From Thiorhodovibrio frisius (lineage in GTDB: Bacteria; Pseudomonadota; Gammaproteobacteria; Chromatiales; Chromatiaceae), in NCBI RefSeq assembly GCF_033954835.1, contig NZ_CP121471.1, positions 4,768,501 through 4,832,500 of the forward strand: a DNA stretch of 64,000 bases, read 5' to 3'. This document shows, one piece after another, positions 29,101 to 35,871 of this stretch (position 1 is the stretch's first letter; each line of letters opens with the position of its first letter). The position numbers were made by a program, and so were the translations under genes. Below the pieces are notes generated by a model. It was not told the origin of the DNA. It saw nothing but the letters and a program-made list of their open reading frames with translations, and searched no databases.

Positions 29101-30272
29101 GCGCTCTGCTTCGCGCACGCCTGCTGTTGCGTGCGCAAGCGGGTTTCCTGGCGCTGGCTGTCGGCGCGCAGGCGCTCGAGCTTGTCCAGCAACGCCTGGC
29201 AGCGCTCGCGACCTTCCACCAAGCGAGCCGAGGCCTCCTTGAGCCGGTTGGCGTCGCGCATCTCGGGGCTGTCGCGCAGGGTCTGCAAGCGGGCGCGACA
29301 CTGCATCAGCTTGGTGTTGAGGACTTCGTAGCGCCGTTCCTCCTGGACTTTGGTCGCCCTGGCCTCGCGCAGGGCCTGGGCGGTCTCGCGCACTTCCGTG
29401 CCGATCTTTTCCCAGGCGCCTTGGGCCTGGCGCACGGCTTGCGCTCGGCGTCGGGCCGCCACGGCACAGTAGCCGCGGTAATGCTGCAGAAAGTCGCCCA
29501 CGGAGGCGCGGGCCTCATTGAGACCGTCCAGGGTCTTGCGCTCTTCTTCCAGGTTGCGGAAGGCGTCCGCCACATCGTTGAGCACGGACTGGTCCAAGGG
29601 CGGCAATGCCTCGGTGAGGGCCGAGGACATGGCCTTTTCGTCCGGGCGTTTGGACAATTGCGGCTGGCGCAGTTGGATCAGCAGATTGAGCAGGGCCTCG
29701 TAGCGATGCGGGCCGAGTCGGAAGAGCAGCGCGTCGACCCGGGCACGGTACTGGGCGGAACTGGTGTACAGCTCGCCCTGTTTGCCCAGTGCGTCGAGAA
29801 GCCGATCCCTGGACAGGGCGCGGCCGTTGCCGTCCACCAACATCAGGTCGCGGCGCACGCGCTGAGGAGTGATAAAAAACCAGCGCTCCGGTGCGCCGCG
29901 TCCGGCCACGGCGCGCATGCCGCAACCCAGAGTGCAGAACTCCAGCGTGCCCCCATTGTCCCGGCCGAATTCCATCCAGACGTAGCCCAAGCGCTCCTGA
30001 TACTGGCCACCGAGCAGAAGGTTCCATTCCATGCGCTTGCCCGGATCGCCGTCTGGCTCGACGCGCGAGGGGATGAGTTGCCCGTCCAGCAAGAAGGGCA
30101 AGGTCATGGCCAGCACCTTGGACTTGCCGGTGCCATTGTTGCCACGCAGCAGCAGGTTACCGTCCCTGAGCCAGATCTCCTCGTCGTCGTAGTGGAACAG
30201 GTCCACCAAGCCCAGGCGCAGGGGTTGCCAGCGGGGTCGCAAGGGCAAGGGAGCGTCTTGGATTTCGTTCAT
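26112..30272 (-). CDS. jetC: Wadjet type II SMC-like ATPase JetC (TIGR02680)
   Basis: A 1386-aa SMC/Rad50-like ATPase, the DNA-extruding motor of type II Wadjet. Walker A is LLLRGNNGTGKSK (Lys50). Long coiled-coil arms rich in Glu, Arg, Gln and Ala run from about 215 to 1120, with a hinge-like part near 590-750. The ABC signature GPASGGERALV and Walker B PRLVMLDEAFAGID are near the C-terminus. Both arms look intact. In type II systems jetC normally follows jetB directly. Here the jetB stop is 6.8 kb upstream, and other genes lie between, so jetC must be transcribed through the island or from a new promoter. AATAGATG at the start suggests that an old jetB stop once overlapped it. Confidence 0.92.
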   Translation of the reverse strand: MNEIQDAPLPLRPRWQPLRLGLVDLFHYDDEEIWLRDGNLLLRGNNGTGKSKVLAMTLPFLLDGQLIPSRVEPDGDPGKRMEWNLLLGGQYQERLGYVWMEFGRDNGGTLEFCTLGCGMRAVAGRGAPERWFFITPQRVRRDLMLVDGNGRALSRDRLLDALGKQGELYTSSAQYRARVDALLFRLGPHRYEALLNLLIQLRQPQLSKRPDEKAMSSALTEALPPLDQSVLNDVADAFRNLEEERKTLDGLNEARASVGDFLQHYRGYCAVAARRRAQAVRQAQGAWEKIGTEVRETAQALREARATKVQEERRYEVLNTKLMQCRARLQTLRDSPEMRDANRLKEASARLVEGRERCQALLDKLERLRADSQRQETRLRTQQQACAKQSAACMRDLSTWLELARSAGIARAHESALAPLVLPDGGPGQSSASDPAIGQAAEAVRCAVQRRTEAIAQVRSLIQALDAARQEEQRHRERREQAIETMERLNQDRVQAAEVVDQQATALVSALRQALKTNRELRLDDPEILLAELQDWCQTLSGDNPARPALLQSYNSARDCLRSAKEAAARTRAEAQAVVTALAEEQDRIERGELAQPPIPYTRDPEARKERDGAPFWQLLEFADSLSANERAGLEAALESSGLLDAWVLPDGTLRDAKTWDRMLGPITPTARNLHQALKIAIDPNNTAAARIAPETLAGILAGIGWGEQAHGAWVDGDGRWCLGPASGAWAKPEPAYIGHAAREAARQRRLREIAETRAQLQQQIQTLSEDIDQLANRLSSLELEWQALPSDQAVRAAHQRHDDLRERLAKSRAAVEHLTGILEQSRAATEHCRDARDKAALDLDLPAETEGLDGVAETLSQYDKQAAAFWPGLRHHWDQLRQTGELAERVSELAEQRAEQADELERATLRQREAEAIMHTLRETLGEGVDQLQRRISDTEQQEKDFQQQQKICQEKQIEISADVSRLGERHTSLTTSLGDRDQQRQDAIDILARFTQVGLLGIATPGLEAPEREPPWPVDPSVRLARQMEQSLIAVDHGEDAWRRQQQGLYDRFQPLQQTLSRYNHSAHIEQDGELLLIRVIFQSRPCGPDELADNLDAEIAERKALLDAKERELLEAHLMSDVATHLQQLIGDGERMVERINKELEHRPTSTGMKLRLAWVPLDEESGAAPAGLAEARKRLLRQTVAAWSNEDRSAVGEFLQRRIDEVRQSDDGGTLIQHLAHALDYRRWHRFTVERWQGGRWRPAYGPASGGERALVVTLPLFAAASSHYGSAAPKAPRLVMLDEAFAGIDDDSRAKCLGLMAQFDLDFMLTSEREWGCYAEVPGLAIAQLVRQEGIDAVYISRWTWDGVQRRPDETPPMRAPVAEEADVMEREDHDPQQSLL

Positions 30273-30521
30273 CTATTGGGGGCGCTGTTGAACCGAAAAG
30301 TCTCGAAGGGCGAGAAGGGGGGGGTCAATGTCGCGATACGCAGAGATGCATGAAAAAAGGTCCATGCTCGGAGCAGCAGGACAGGCTTGTTGATGCGATA
30401 TTCGGCACTCAGAGTATCAGTGCCTACCGATACCTGGGACAGATCGTCACCGATGCCGTCGATATCCGACTACAGCAGGATGACCTCATCGTCACAGGTT
30501 ATGAGCAGATTCGATTCGGGA

Positions 30522-30926
30522 TCAACGCCGTGGAAGGCAGAACCCTGCCTGAGCGAAGTGCTGATCAAAAGCAAACGCGGTAGACAGGTTCAATCGACGC
30601 ATCACGACGAAAGAGATGCAGTCCACCATCCCCCATTGCTTGTCTCCATGCTGCTGATAAAGCGCGAAGCCAGCATCGAAAAGTTCCGGAGTCAAAGACA
30701 CGACAGTCACTCCGGCAGAGTCTCGGAAGTCCTGGATGATTTGGACCGCTGCCAATCGGGCAAACCGTGACAGGGCGTTGCCGATTTCGAGCAAGACCGC
30801 GTCCGTGACGACGACAGGGTGGTCGTTATAGCGATCAGACAACCAAAGAGCTTCCGCGTGATGTTGGTCGTCCTCGTTAACCAACGCGATCACGTAGCCG
30901 GTGCCAACAAAGACAGCCTTACGCAT
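30522..30926 (-). CDS. PIN-domain (VapC-like) protein with altered first active-site residue
   Basis: A 134-aa PIN-domain protein, the toxin type of VapBC systems (Mg-dependent RNase). It starts MRKAVFVGTGYVIALVNEDD. PIN toxins normally have Asp where Gly8 stands here (VDTxxxIAL). The other acidic residues look present: Glu in VLLEIGNAL, Asp in GMVDCISFVVM, Asp in AFAFDQHF. Loss of the first Asp usually destroys activity, so this may be a dead toxin. The gene overlaps the end of the upstream antitoxin-like gene by eight bases. Confidence 0.85.
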   Translation of the reverse strand: MRKAVFVGTGYVIALVNEDDQHHAEALWLSDRYNDHPVVVTDAVLLEIGNALSRFARLAAVQIIQDFRDSAGVTVVSLTPELFDAGFALYQQHGDKQWGMVDCISFVVMRRLNLSTAFAFDQHFAQAGFCLPRR

Positions 30927-31152
30927 CAGGCTCCCCGTTCACGTAGGACTCATGATTGACCGACAAATCGGATGGACCCTGAACACGAACGCGCCGCAAA
31001 CGCGCAAACAACGACTCCGAACCCTCATCCGCCCCGCTCTGCGAGTCGACCAACAGGACACGCACGCTCTTACCGTCGAGCGCATGGCGATACTGCATCG
31101 GAATCTCGAGCATGCCATCATGGGCAATGGTTTGAAATTCGATCGCGTTCAT
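30919..31152 (-). CDS. Antitoxin-like protein paired with the PIN gene
   Basis: A 77-aa protein, MNAIEFQTIAHDGMLEIPMQ onward, resembling small antitoxins encoded directly upstream of PIN toxins. It overlaps the PIN gene by eight bases, the coupling expected of a VapBC-type pair. No clear DNA-binding motif can be read by eye. The assignment rests on context and general resemblance. Confidence 0.65.
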   Translation of the reverse strand: MNAIEFQTIAHDGMLEIPMQYRHALDGKSVRVLLVDSQSGADEGSESLFARLRRVRVQGPSDLSVNHESYVNGEPDA

Positions 31153-31218
31153 GGATTCACTCCAATGATGAGGTGCGCTGCTGTGTAGGATTCAAGCTTA
31201 CCACCAAAAGATTATGCG

Positions 31219-31605
31219 TCATCGAGCCTTGCCGACTCGGCCGATGCACGTAGTCTCCAGCGCGTAGCAAGCGATTGCGGGGAGTGGGCGAACGCTGTCG
31301 GGTCGAGCCCGGCCAGCGCCGTGGCGTCGATTCGTGGTTTGGGTATAGACGCCGTTGAGCTGGCGCATTCCCTTGGAGAGGTTGGCATCGGGCGTCTCGA
31401 CGACGAAGTGATAATGATTGGTCATCTCGCAGTAGGCGTGGCAGCGCCAGTTGAACCGACGGCAGACCTCGCCAAGCAAAGTCGGCCAATCCAGGCGGTC
31501 CTGATCGTCGCGATAGATTGCCTCGCGCCGATCACCGCGCGCGGTCACATGATAGAGCCCGCCAGCAAGCTCAATGCGTAGAGGTATGGACACGTGAAAG
31601 ATCAT
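31219..31605 (-). pseudogene. Chimeric remnant: transposase N-terminus joined to jetB C-terminus
   Basis: The first ~92 codons match a REP-associated/IS200-like tyrosine transposase (IELAGGLYHVTARGDRREAI, then CHAYCEMTNHYHFVVETPDA with the HUH-type His pair and NLSKGMRQLNGVYTQ). After NRRHG the frame continues as RPDSVRPLPAIACYALETT, which matches the end of the intact JetB (ESDGVCPLPAIARYAVEAP). So a transposase 5' part is fused in frame to a diverged jetB tail. The catalytic Tyr region of the transposase is lost. Part of direct repeat copy A. Confidence 0.8.
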
Positions 31606-31760
31606 AGGTTAACGGTGCCGGATTGCAAGACCTGCCCCCAATTCCCCGCCTTCTGATCTCAGGCGACCTGATCGAGAAATAGCTCGCGAAGAACCTCCGG
31701 ACGCTTCTGCGCAACACGAATGAGCGATCGCACCGCACCGCTCGGTTCGCGCCGGCCCTG
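31324..31760 (-). repeat. 437-bp direct repeat, copy A
   Basis: Almost identical to 32923-33359 (about 15 mismatches by my eye count, no indel, offset 1599 bp). It carries the 5' part of the transposase and, to its right, the last ~35 codons of the HTH antitoxin gene (RREPSGAVRSLIRVAQKRPE in the relevant frame at about 31656-31760). The flanks differ completely from copy B on both sides. Confidence 0.88.
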
Positions 31761-32000
31761 ACACTCTCAGGACCCTCGGCGAGTAACGGCTATACGCGGA
31801 TACCGGACAGTCCGCTCTATCTCCGGATGCTCTGCTCACGCCCCAGAGCTGCCACTGGACTTACGTCGCCCGGCGGCAGCTGAAGAAGCGAGACCAGACG
31901 TTATCTGCGAGGACGAAGGACTCCACGGCGGTCGTCGGAAGGCCAAGATGTTCCTTTAAGTAGCATATAGCGCTACAATGCGCCAAAAAGGAGATCCCTA
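31606..32000. other. Gene-free stretch with antitoxin 3' remnant and ParDE promoter
   Basis: The left part (31656-31760, minus) is a truncated copy of the 3' end of the HTH gene at 33258-33566. From 31761 to about 31945 I see nothing recognisable. The right end holds the promoter region of the ParD-like gene, including the palindrome TAGCGCTA (31968-31975) inside a GTAGC-N7-GCTAC inverted repeat (31960-31976). Confidence 0.6.
31960..31976 (+). promoter_or_regulatory. Candidate operator of the ParDE pair
   Basis: Inverted repeat GTAGCATATAGCGCTAC, containing the perfect palindrome TAGCGCTA, centred about 33 bp before the ParD-like start. Antitoxins of this family usually repress their own promoter through such sites. 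AAGGAG follows at the ribosome-binding position. Confidence 0.45.
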
Positions 32001-32210
32001 ATGGCCGTCAACGTCAAGCTGCCCGAGGAGTTCGTCAACCAGGCGAAGCACTATGCCCGGGCTGAACATCGCTCGGTGCCCAAGCAGATCGAATATTGGT
32101 CGCAGATCGGCAAGATCGCCGCAGAGAACCCGGACCTGCCATTCTCGGTGATTCGCGAGATCCTGATCGCCGATCAGGAAGAGGCGGTTGGCGAGTACCA
32201 GTTCGGCTGA
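32001..32210 (+). CDS. ParD-like antitoxin
   Basis: A 69-aa protein, MAVNVKLPEEFVNQAKHYA then RSVPKQIEYWSQIGKIAAEN, matching the ParD-like antitoxin family with a ribbon-helix-helix fold. AAGGAG lies eight bases before the ATG. Its TGA stop shares a base with the ATG of the next gene (TGATG), so the pair is translationally coupled. The pair lies on the plus strand, opposite to the Wadjet genes, within the gap between two fragments of a second jetB. Confidence 0.85.
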   Translation: MAVNVKLPEEFVNQAKHYARAEHRSVPKQIEYWSQIGKIAAENPDLPFSVIREILIADQEEAVGEYQFG

Positions 32211-32488
32211 TGCGCCTGCTCGTTACGCCGACTTTCGCTCGCGCAGTCAAGAAGCTCCATCGCAGGCAAAAGGTCGATCTCGACGAAGCGGTGAGAATCA
32301 TCGCGCAAGATCCCGGGATCGGAGAGACCAAGGTCGGCGACCTCGCCGGTGTCCAGGTCTACAAGTTCCGTACGGCCAACCAACTGTGCCTGGTCGCCTA
32401 CCGGGTCATGGACGCAGACACCGTCAAGCTCCTGATGGTCGGCCCACACGAGAATTTCTATCGAGACCTTAAGCGCGTGGAAAGCTGA
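32210..32488 (+). CDS. RelE/ParE-family toxin
   Basis: A 92-aa toxin of the RelE/ParE fold, starting MRLLVTPTFARAVKKLHRRQ and ending LLMVGPHENFYRDLKRV, a typical C-terminal signature (H-x-x-F/Y-Y-R-D). Start overlaps the antitoxin stop by one base. It looks intact. Whether it acts as a ribosome-dependent RNase or gyrase inhibitor cannot be told from sequence. Confidence 0.87.
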   Translation: MRLLVTPTFARAVKKLHRRQKVDLDEAVRIIAQDPGIGETKVGDLAGVQVYKFRTANQLCLVAYRVMDADTVKLLMVGPHENFYRDLKRVES

Positions 32489-32505
32489 CCAAGCGAGTAG
32501 CGTCG

Positions 32506-32724
32506 TTACGCGCGCGATTCCCAACCATGTATCCGCTCGGGAATTAGGCCGGTCGCCTCCTGGATGCGCTGGACGATGGCGTGACGCTGGTTGAACAGAT
32601 AGGCCCGTTCGTCCTCGTCCAGCGCGTCGTAATAGAGCAGGGGGTCGTCGAGCAGGCGCTCGGTGAGGCGCTGGCGCAGCTCGCAGTTGCGGGCCTCCGC
32701 GGACGTCGGGGTCAGGTCTTGCAA
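32506..32724 (-). pseudogene. Internal fragment of a second jetB
   Basis: About 65 residues in this fragment match the middle of the intact JetB. The string NCELRQRLTERLLDDPLLYY here corresponds to NRELRQRLTERLLDDPVLYY there, followed by DEDERAYLFNQRHAIVQRIQ in both. At DNA level 32540-32700 aligns with about 37500-37660 with few differences. Nothing upstream or downstream of the fragment continues jetB: the transposase joins on its 5' side, the ParDE pair on its 3' side. It is a remnant. Confidence 0.85.
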
Positions 32725-33204
32725 TCAAGCACTCGTCGGCTTGATGGGTAGGTGCACTGGCGATTCAATCCCGTTTTCAAGCCGGCCCACGGATCGACCT
32801 AAGGTGGAGTAGTGTACACCTAATTCATCGGCGATCTCCTGCATGCGGTAGACGCCGCTCTGATAGGCCCGTGCTATCGCCTCGGCTCGGACGGGGTAGA
32901 AGAGGTGACACACCAGCCCATTGCGTCGATTCGTGGTTTGGGTATCGACACCGTTGAGCTGGCGCATTCCCTTGGAGAGGTTGGCATCGGGCGTCTCGAC
33001 GACGAAGTGATAATGATTGGTCATCTCGCAGTAGGCGTGGCAGCGCCAGTTGAACCGACGGCAGACCTCGCCAAGCAGAGTCGGCCAATCCAGGCGGTCC
33101 TGATCGTCGCGATAGATTGCCTCGCGCCGATCACCGCGCGCGGTCACATGATAGAGCCCGCCAGCAATCTCAATGCGTAGATTTCTGGACACGTGAAAGA
33201 CCAT
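32725..33204 (-). pseudogene. REP/IS200-type transposase, internally deleted
   Basis: 159 aa, against roughly twice that in full members. The N-terminal half is the usual GLYHVTARGDRREAIYRDDQ and CHAYCEMTNHYHFVVETPDA (HUH His pair), NLSKGMRQLNGV. At HLFYPVRAEAIARAYQSG the central part with the catalytic Tyr is missing, and the reading jumps to the C-terminal HTH-like segment YRMQEIADELGVHYSTLGRS. It is therefore likely inactive. Its 5' part is repeated at 31324-31605. It ends one base before the jetB fragment. Confidence 0.82.
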
Positions 33205-33359
33205 CGGTTAACGATGCCGGATTGCAAGACCTGACCCCAATTCCCCGCCTTCTGATCTCAGGCGACCTGATCAAGAAATAGCTCGCGAAGAACCTCCGGA
33301 CGCTTCTGCGCAACACGAATGAGCGATCGCGCCGCATCGCTCGGTTCGCGCCGACCCTG
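32923..33359 (-). repeat. 437-bp direct repeat, copy B
   Basis: Partner of 31324-31760. It spans the 5' part of the transposase, the spacer and the 3' end of the HTH gene. Here the HTH gene continues to a complete start, so copy B preserves the original right-hand context while copy A is cut at both sides. Confidence 0.88.
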
Positions 33360-33566
33360 CTCCCATTCCTGGAGGGTGCGCACCGAGACACCCAAGAGTT
33401 TTGCGAATTCGCTCTGCGGCATCTTGACGCGATAACGGGCGAGCGCCACCGGGCTATGAATACCCCCTGTCGTTCCGGCCTTCATTTCGCGGATGGATTC
33501 GAGCAACTCGGCGCCGATGTCCCGCGCTGCATCCCTTTCGAGGAGTTCTTGTTCAGTCTTCGGCAT
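33258..33566 (-). CDS. HTH (XRE) antitoxin-like regulator without visible toxin
   Basis: A 102-aa protein with an acidic N-terminus (MPKTEQELLERDAARDIGAE) and a XRE-type helix-turn-helix (YRVKMPQSEFAKLLGVSVRT, then LQEWEQGRREPS). This is the NadS/HigA layout, in which a RelE-type toxin gene normally precedes it. No toxin gene is visible upstream; only a short open stretch ending NAAREMLDHAED overlaps the start. ATG 33566 has GGGAG about ten bases upstream. The 3' third is duplicated at 31656-31760. Confidence 0.8.
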   Translation of the reverse strand: MPKTEQELLERDAARDIGAELLESIREMKAGTTGGIHSPVALARYRVKMPQSEFAKLLGVSVRTLQEWEQGRREPSDAARSLIRVAQKRPEVLRELFLDQVA

Positions 33567-33814
33567 GATCCAGCATCTCCCGCGCAGCATTGAGCACATG
33601 GTTAAGTAAACTGTCACTTGAACTAGGCGTCACCGTTGCTCGGCCTCTGAATGCCCTTAGTGCTACCGTTCTCGCTTGGAACTAAATGCAACCACGTGAT
33701 TCACTCAGCGACTAACTTGGATCGCGAGCCGGGTGAATCCGACGATTGGCTCAAATCTTTGACAACCCCGCCAAGGCAGTTCTGGAAACGAAGAACTCAT
33801 GCTATCCTGTTAAC

Positions 33815-34051
33815 ATGAAAACATGCCCTTATCGCTCCATGACTAACCAAAAGCAGAAGCGACGAGCTCCGGCCACGGGCACACTCGTGGGCACGCGATT
33901 CCAATCGGACATGCTTGACGCGCTCGACGCATGGCGGAGGGATCAAGAAGATATTCCGACTCGCCCCGAAGCGATCAGGCGCTTGGTTGAACTGGGCATG
34001 TCGATCCGCTCCGCGACACCCGCAGCGCGGACGCAATACAGTAAGGAATGA
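33815..34051 (+). CDS. Ribbon-helix-helix protein
   Basis: A 78-aa protein whose centre reads GTLVGTRFQSDMLDALDAWR, then PTRPEAIRRLVELGM, a CopG/Arc-type ribbon-helix-helix. Starts at 33746 and 33839 are also possible; no ribosome binding site decides. It ends 15 bp before the DUF262 gene on the same strand, so it could regulate the DUF262-HEPN-methyltransferase operon. A candidate -10 (TATCCT) sits just before the ATG at 33815, so the message may be nearly leaderless. Confidence 0.6.
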   Translation: MKTCPYRSMTNQKQKRRAPATGTLVGTRFQSDMLDALDAWRRDQEDIPTRPEAIRRLVELGMSIRSATPAARTQYSKE

Positions 34052-34066
34052 ATCGATGGTTGCCCA

Positions 34067-35143
34067 ATGAAGAAGCCGAAAGAGATCGCCCCCAAGTTCA
34101 CAGCAGAGAAGGATGCGGCCGAAGAGCAGATCCGTGAATTGTCCAAGCGGATCGAGTTCTATCTGACCGAATACTCTGTAGAACTGCTCGCCAACAAGAT
34201 GCGCAACGGTGACTTTTTCGTGCCGCCCTACCAACGCGAGTTCACCTGGGAGCCTGAACGCAAGTCCAAGTTCATCGAGTCTCTGCTAATCGGTTTGCCC
34301 ATCCCTTTCCTCTTCTTCTGGGAGAGACCAGACGGAAATCTGGAGATCGTGGATGGTTCGCAGCGGCTGCGAACGATTGAGGAGTTCGTCTTGGGAGAAT
34401 TCTGTCTCGGTGAGTTGGAGAGCTTGACTGCCGTCTCCGGATTCACGTTCTCGGAACTTCCAGAATCAAGGCAGAAGAAGATCAAGAACCGCTCGATTCG
34501 CGGCATCATCCTGAACGAGCACGCCGATGAGCAGGCCCGTTTCGATATGTTCGAGCGCATCAATACGGGCAGCAAGATCGCGAACAAAGCTGAGGTGCGT
34601 CGCGGCGCGCTCGGGGGACCTTTCATGGACCTCATTATCGAGATTTCCTCACACTCGAAGTTCGTCGCTTTGGCTCCGGTGCCGCCGAAATCCGTCCAGA
34701 AACGGGAGCGAGAGGAACTGGTTGCCCGTTTCTTCGCTTACAGCGATGGACTCGAAGGTTATCGCGACCGCCCCTCGGAGTTCGTCTTCAAATACGTGAA
34801 AAAGATGAACGACGAGGTCGCTTCAGACCCCGATAAGATCGAACGCTACCGTAACCGATTCCTGGAGATGATCGACTTCGTCGAACGAGTCTTTCCTCAC
34901 GGATTCAGACGAACCCCCAAGGGTACGGCCAGCCCTCGCGCTCGGTTCGAGGCCATTGCGGTCGGATCCAGGCTGGCCTTGGATACTCGCCCAGACTTGG
35001 CCGAACAGGAATTCGTAAGCGTCGAGTCATGGCTGAATGGCGACGAGTTCAAGGCGGTCACGGGTTCCGACGGCGCGAATGCCATCGCTCGTTTGAGAGA
35101 CCGCATCGGTTTCGTCAGAGACAAGCTCTTGGCCGACGCATGA
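34067..35143 (+). CDS. DUF262 (ParB/GmrS-like) protein
   Basis: A 358-aa protein with an N-terminal DUF262 domain: FFVPPYQREFTWEPERKSKF, PIPFLFFWERPDGNLEIVDG and the DGSQRLRTI motif (the DGQQR motif of the family), FERINTGS. DUF262 proteins bind and hydrolyse nucleotides in type IV (GmrSD) and phosphorothioate-linked (SspE) restriction. The C-terminal DUF1524 HNH nuclease of those proteins is absent here. Its stop overlaps the next start by four bases (ATGA), which makes it the first gene of a coupled three-gene operon. I infer a sensing or restriction role. Confidence 0.85.
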   Translation: MKKPKEIAPKFTAEKDAAEEQIRELSKRIEFYLTEYSVELLANKMRNGDFFVPPYQREFTWEPERKSKFIESLLIGLPIPFLFFWERPDGNLEIVDGSQRLRTIEEFVLGEFCLGELESLTAVSGFTFSELPESRQKKIKNRSIRGIILNEHADEQARFDMFERINTGSKIANKAEVRRGALGGPFMDLIIEISSHSKFVALAPVPPKSVQKREREELVARFFAYSDGLEGYRDRPSEFVFKYVKKMNDEVASDPDKIERYRNRFLEMIDFVERVFPHGFRRTPKGTASPRARFEAIAVGSRLALDTRPDLAEQEFVSVESWLNGDEFKAVTGSDGANAIARLRDRIGFVRDKLLADA

Positions 35144-35871
35144 GTACCTTGGCCGTTAGCTTCCTGGAGCGAAAGGCAGAGGTGAAGGCATACTTGGATT
35201 TTCTATCCGTGATGGAGCAGCAAACCAAGCAGGGTCCTCCGCGCTTCGAAGGTGCCGAGCACCCAATCACCGTCGAACAGCAAAGAATTCTCTATTCGAC
35301 CGTTTACCTGCAATTGTACAATCTCGTCGAAGCGACGATATCCCTCTGCATTCAGGAAGTTACGGACGCAACGAAAAACAATGTGGCATGTACACCGAAC
35401 GACTTGAATGATGACCTTCGCCGCGAATGGGTGCGCGCGATCGCACGCACCCACGAGCCACTGACCCCTGACAATCGATTGAAGCATGCACTTCTGCTTT
35501 GCGATCACTTGGTCTCAGCTCTACCGATCAACAGCTTCGATTTGGACAAGGCAGGTGGAGGAAATTGGGACGATTCTGCGATAGAGCTCATGACCAAGCG
35601 ACTTGGGTTTAGGCTGCGGATTGGGCGACCGATCTACAAAGCGATCAAGAGACATATTCGAGATGACATGGGACCCTTAGCCTTGGTGAAGAATCTCCGC
35701 AATCGCCTGGCGCACGGATCCATCTCCTTCGTGGAGTGCTCCGAGAACGAAACCTTTTTAGGTCTTCAGAACTTGGCGAATAGCACTCTGAATTATCTAG
35801 AGGCTGTAGTCGGCTGTTTCGATAAGTATATTGAAGGACACGAGTATCTCCTGCCGGATCGGCGGCCATGA
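35140..35871 (+). CDS. HEPN-domain protein (MAE_28990/MAE_18760-like)
   Basis: A 243-aa mostly helical protein with the HEPN catalytic-type motif R-x4-H as R187-H192 (LRNRLAHG). Helices around YLQLYNLVEATISLCIQEVT resemble the MAE_28990/MAE_18760 HEPN-like nuclease family. HEPN effectors are commonly RNases in defence systems. Start and stop both overlap the neighbours by four bases (ATGA at each end), so it is fully embedded in the operon. The start MSTLAVSFLERKAEV is chosen for the overlap; longer in-frame starts overlap DUF262 more deeply. Confidence 0.78.
   Translation: MSTLAVSFLERKAEVKAYLDFLSVMEQQTKQGPPRFEGAEHPITVEQQRILYSTVYLQLYNLVEATISLCIQEVTDATKNNVACTPNDLNDDLRREWVRAIARTHEPLTPDNRLKHALLLCDHLVSALPINSFDLDKAGGGNWDDSAIELMTKRLGFRLRIGRPIYKAIKRHIRDDMGPLALVKNLRNRLAHGSISFVECSENETFLGLQNLANSTLNYLEAVVGCFDKYIEGHEYLLPDRRP

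Noticed and set aside
29034-30353. 439-codon open frame on the plus strand
   Set aside because: Antisense to the N-terminal part of jetC; no recognisable domain.
30350-30583. Possible 77-aa gene between jetC and the PIN gene
   Set aside because: No recognisable domain, weak start context, and its end overlaps the PIN gene antisense. It might be real but cannot be supported.
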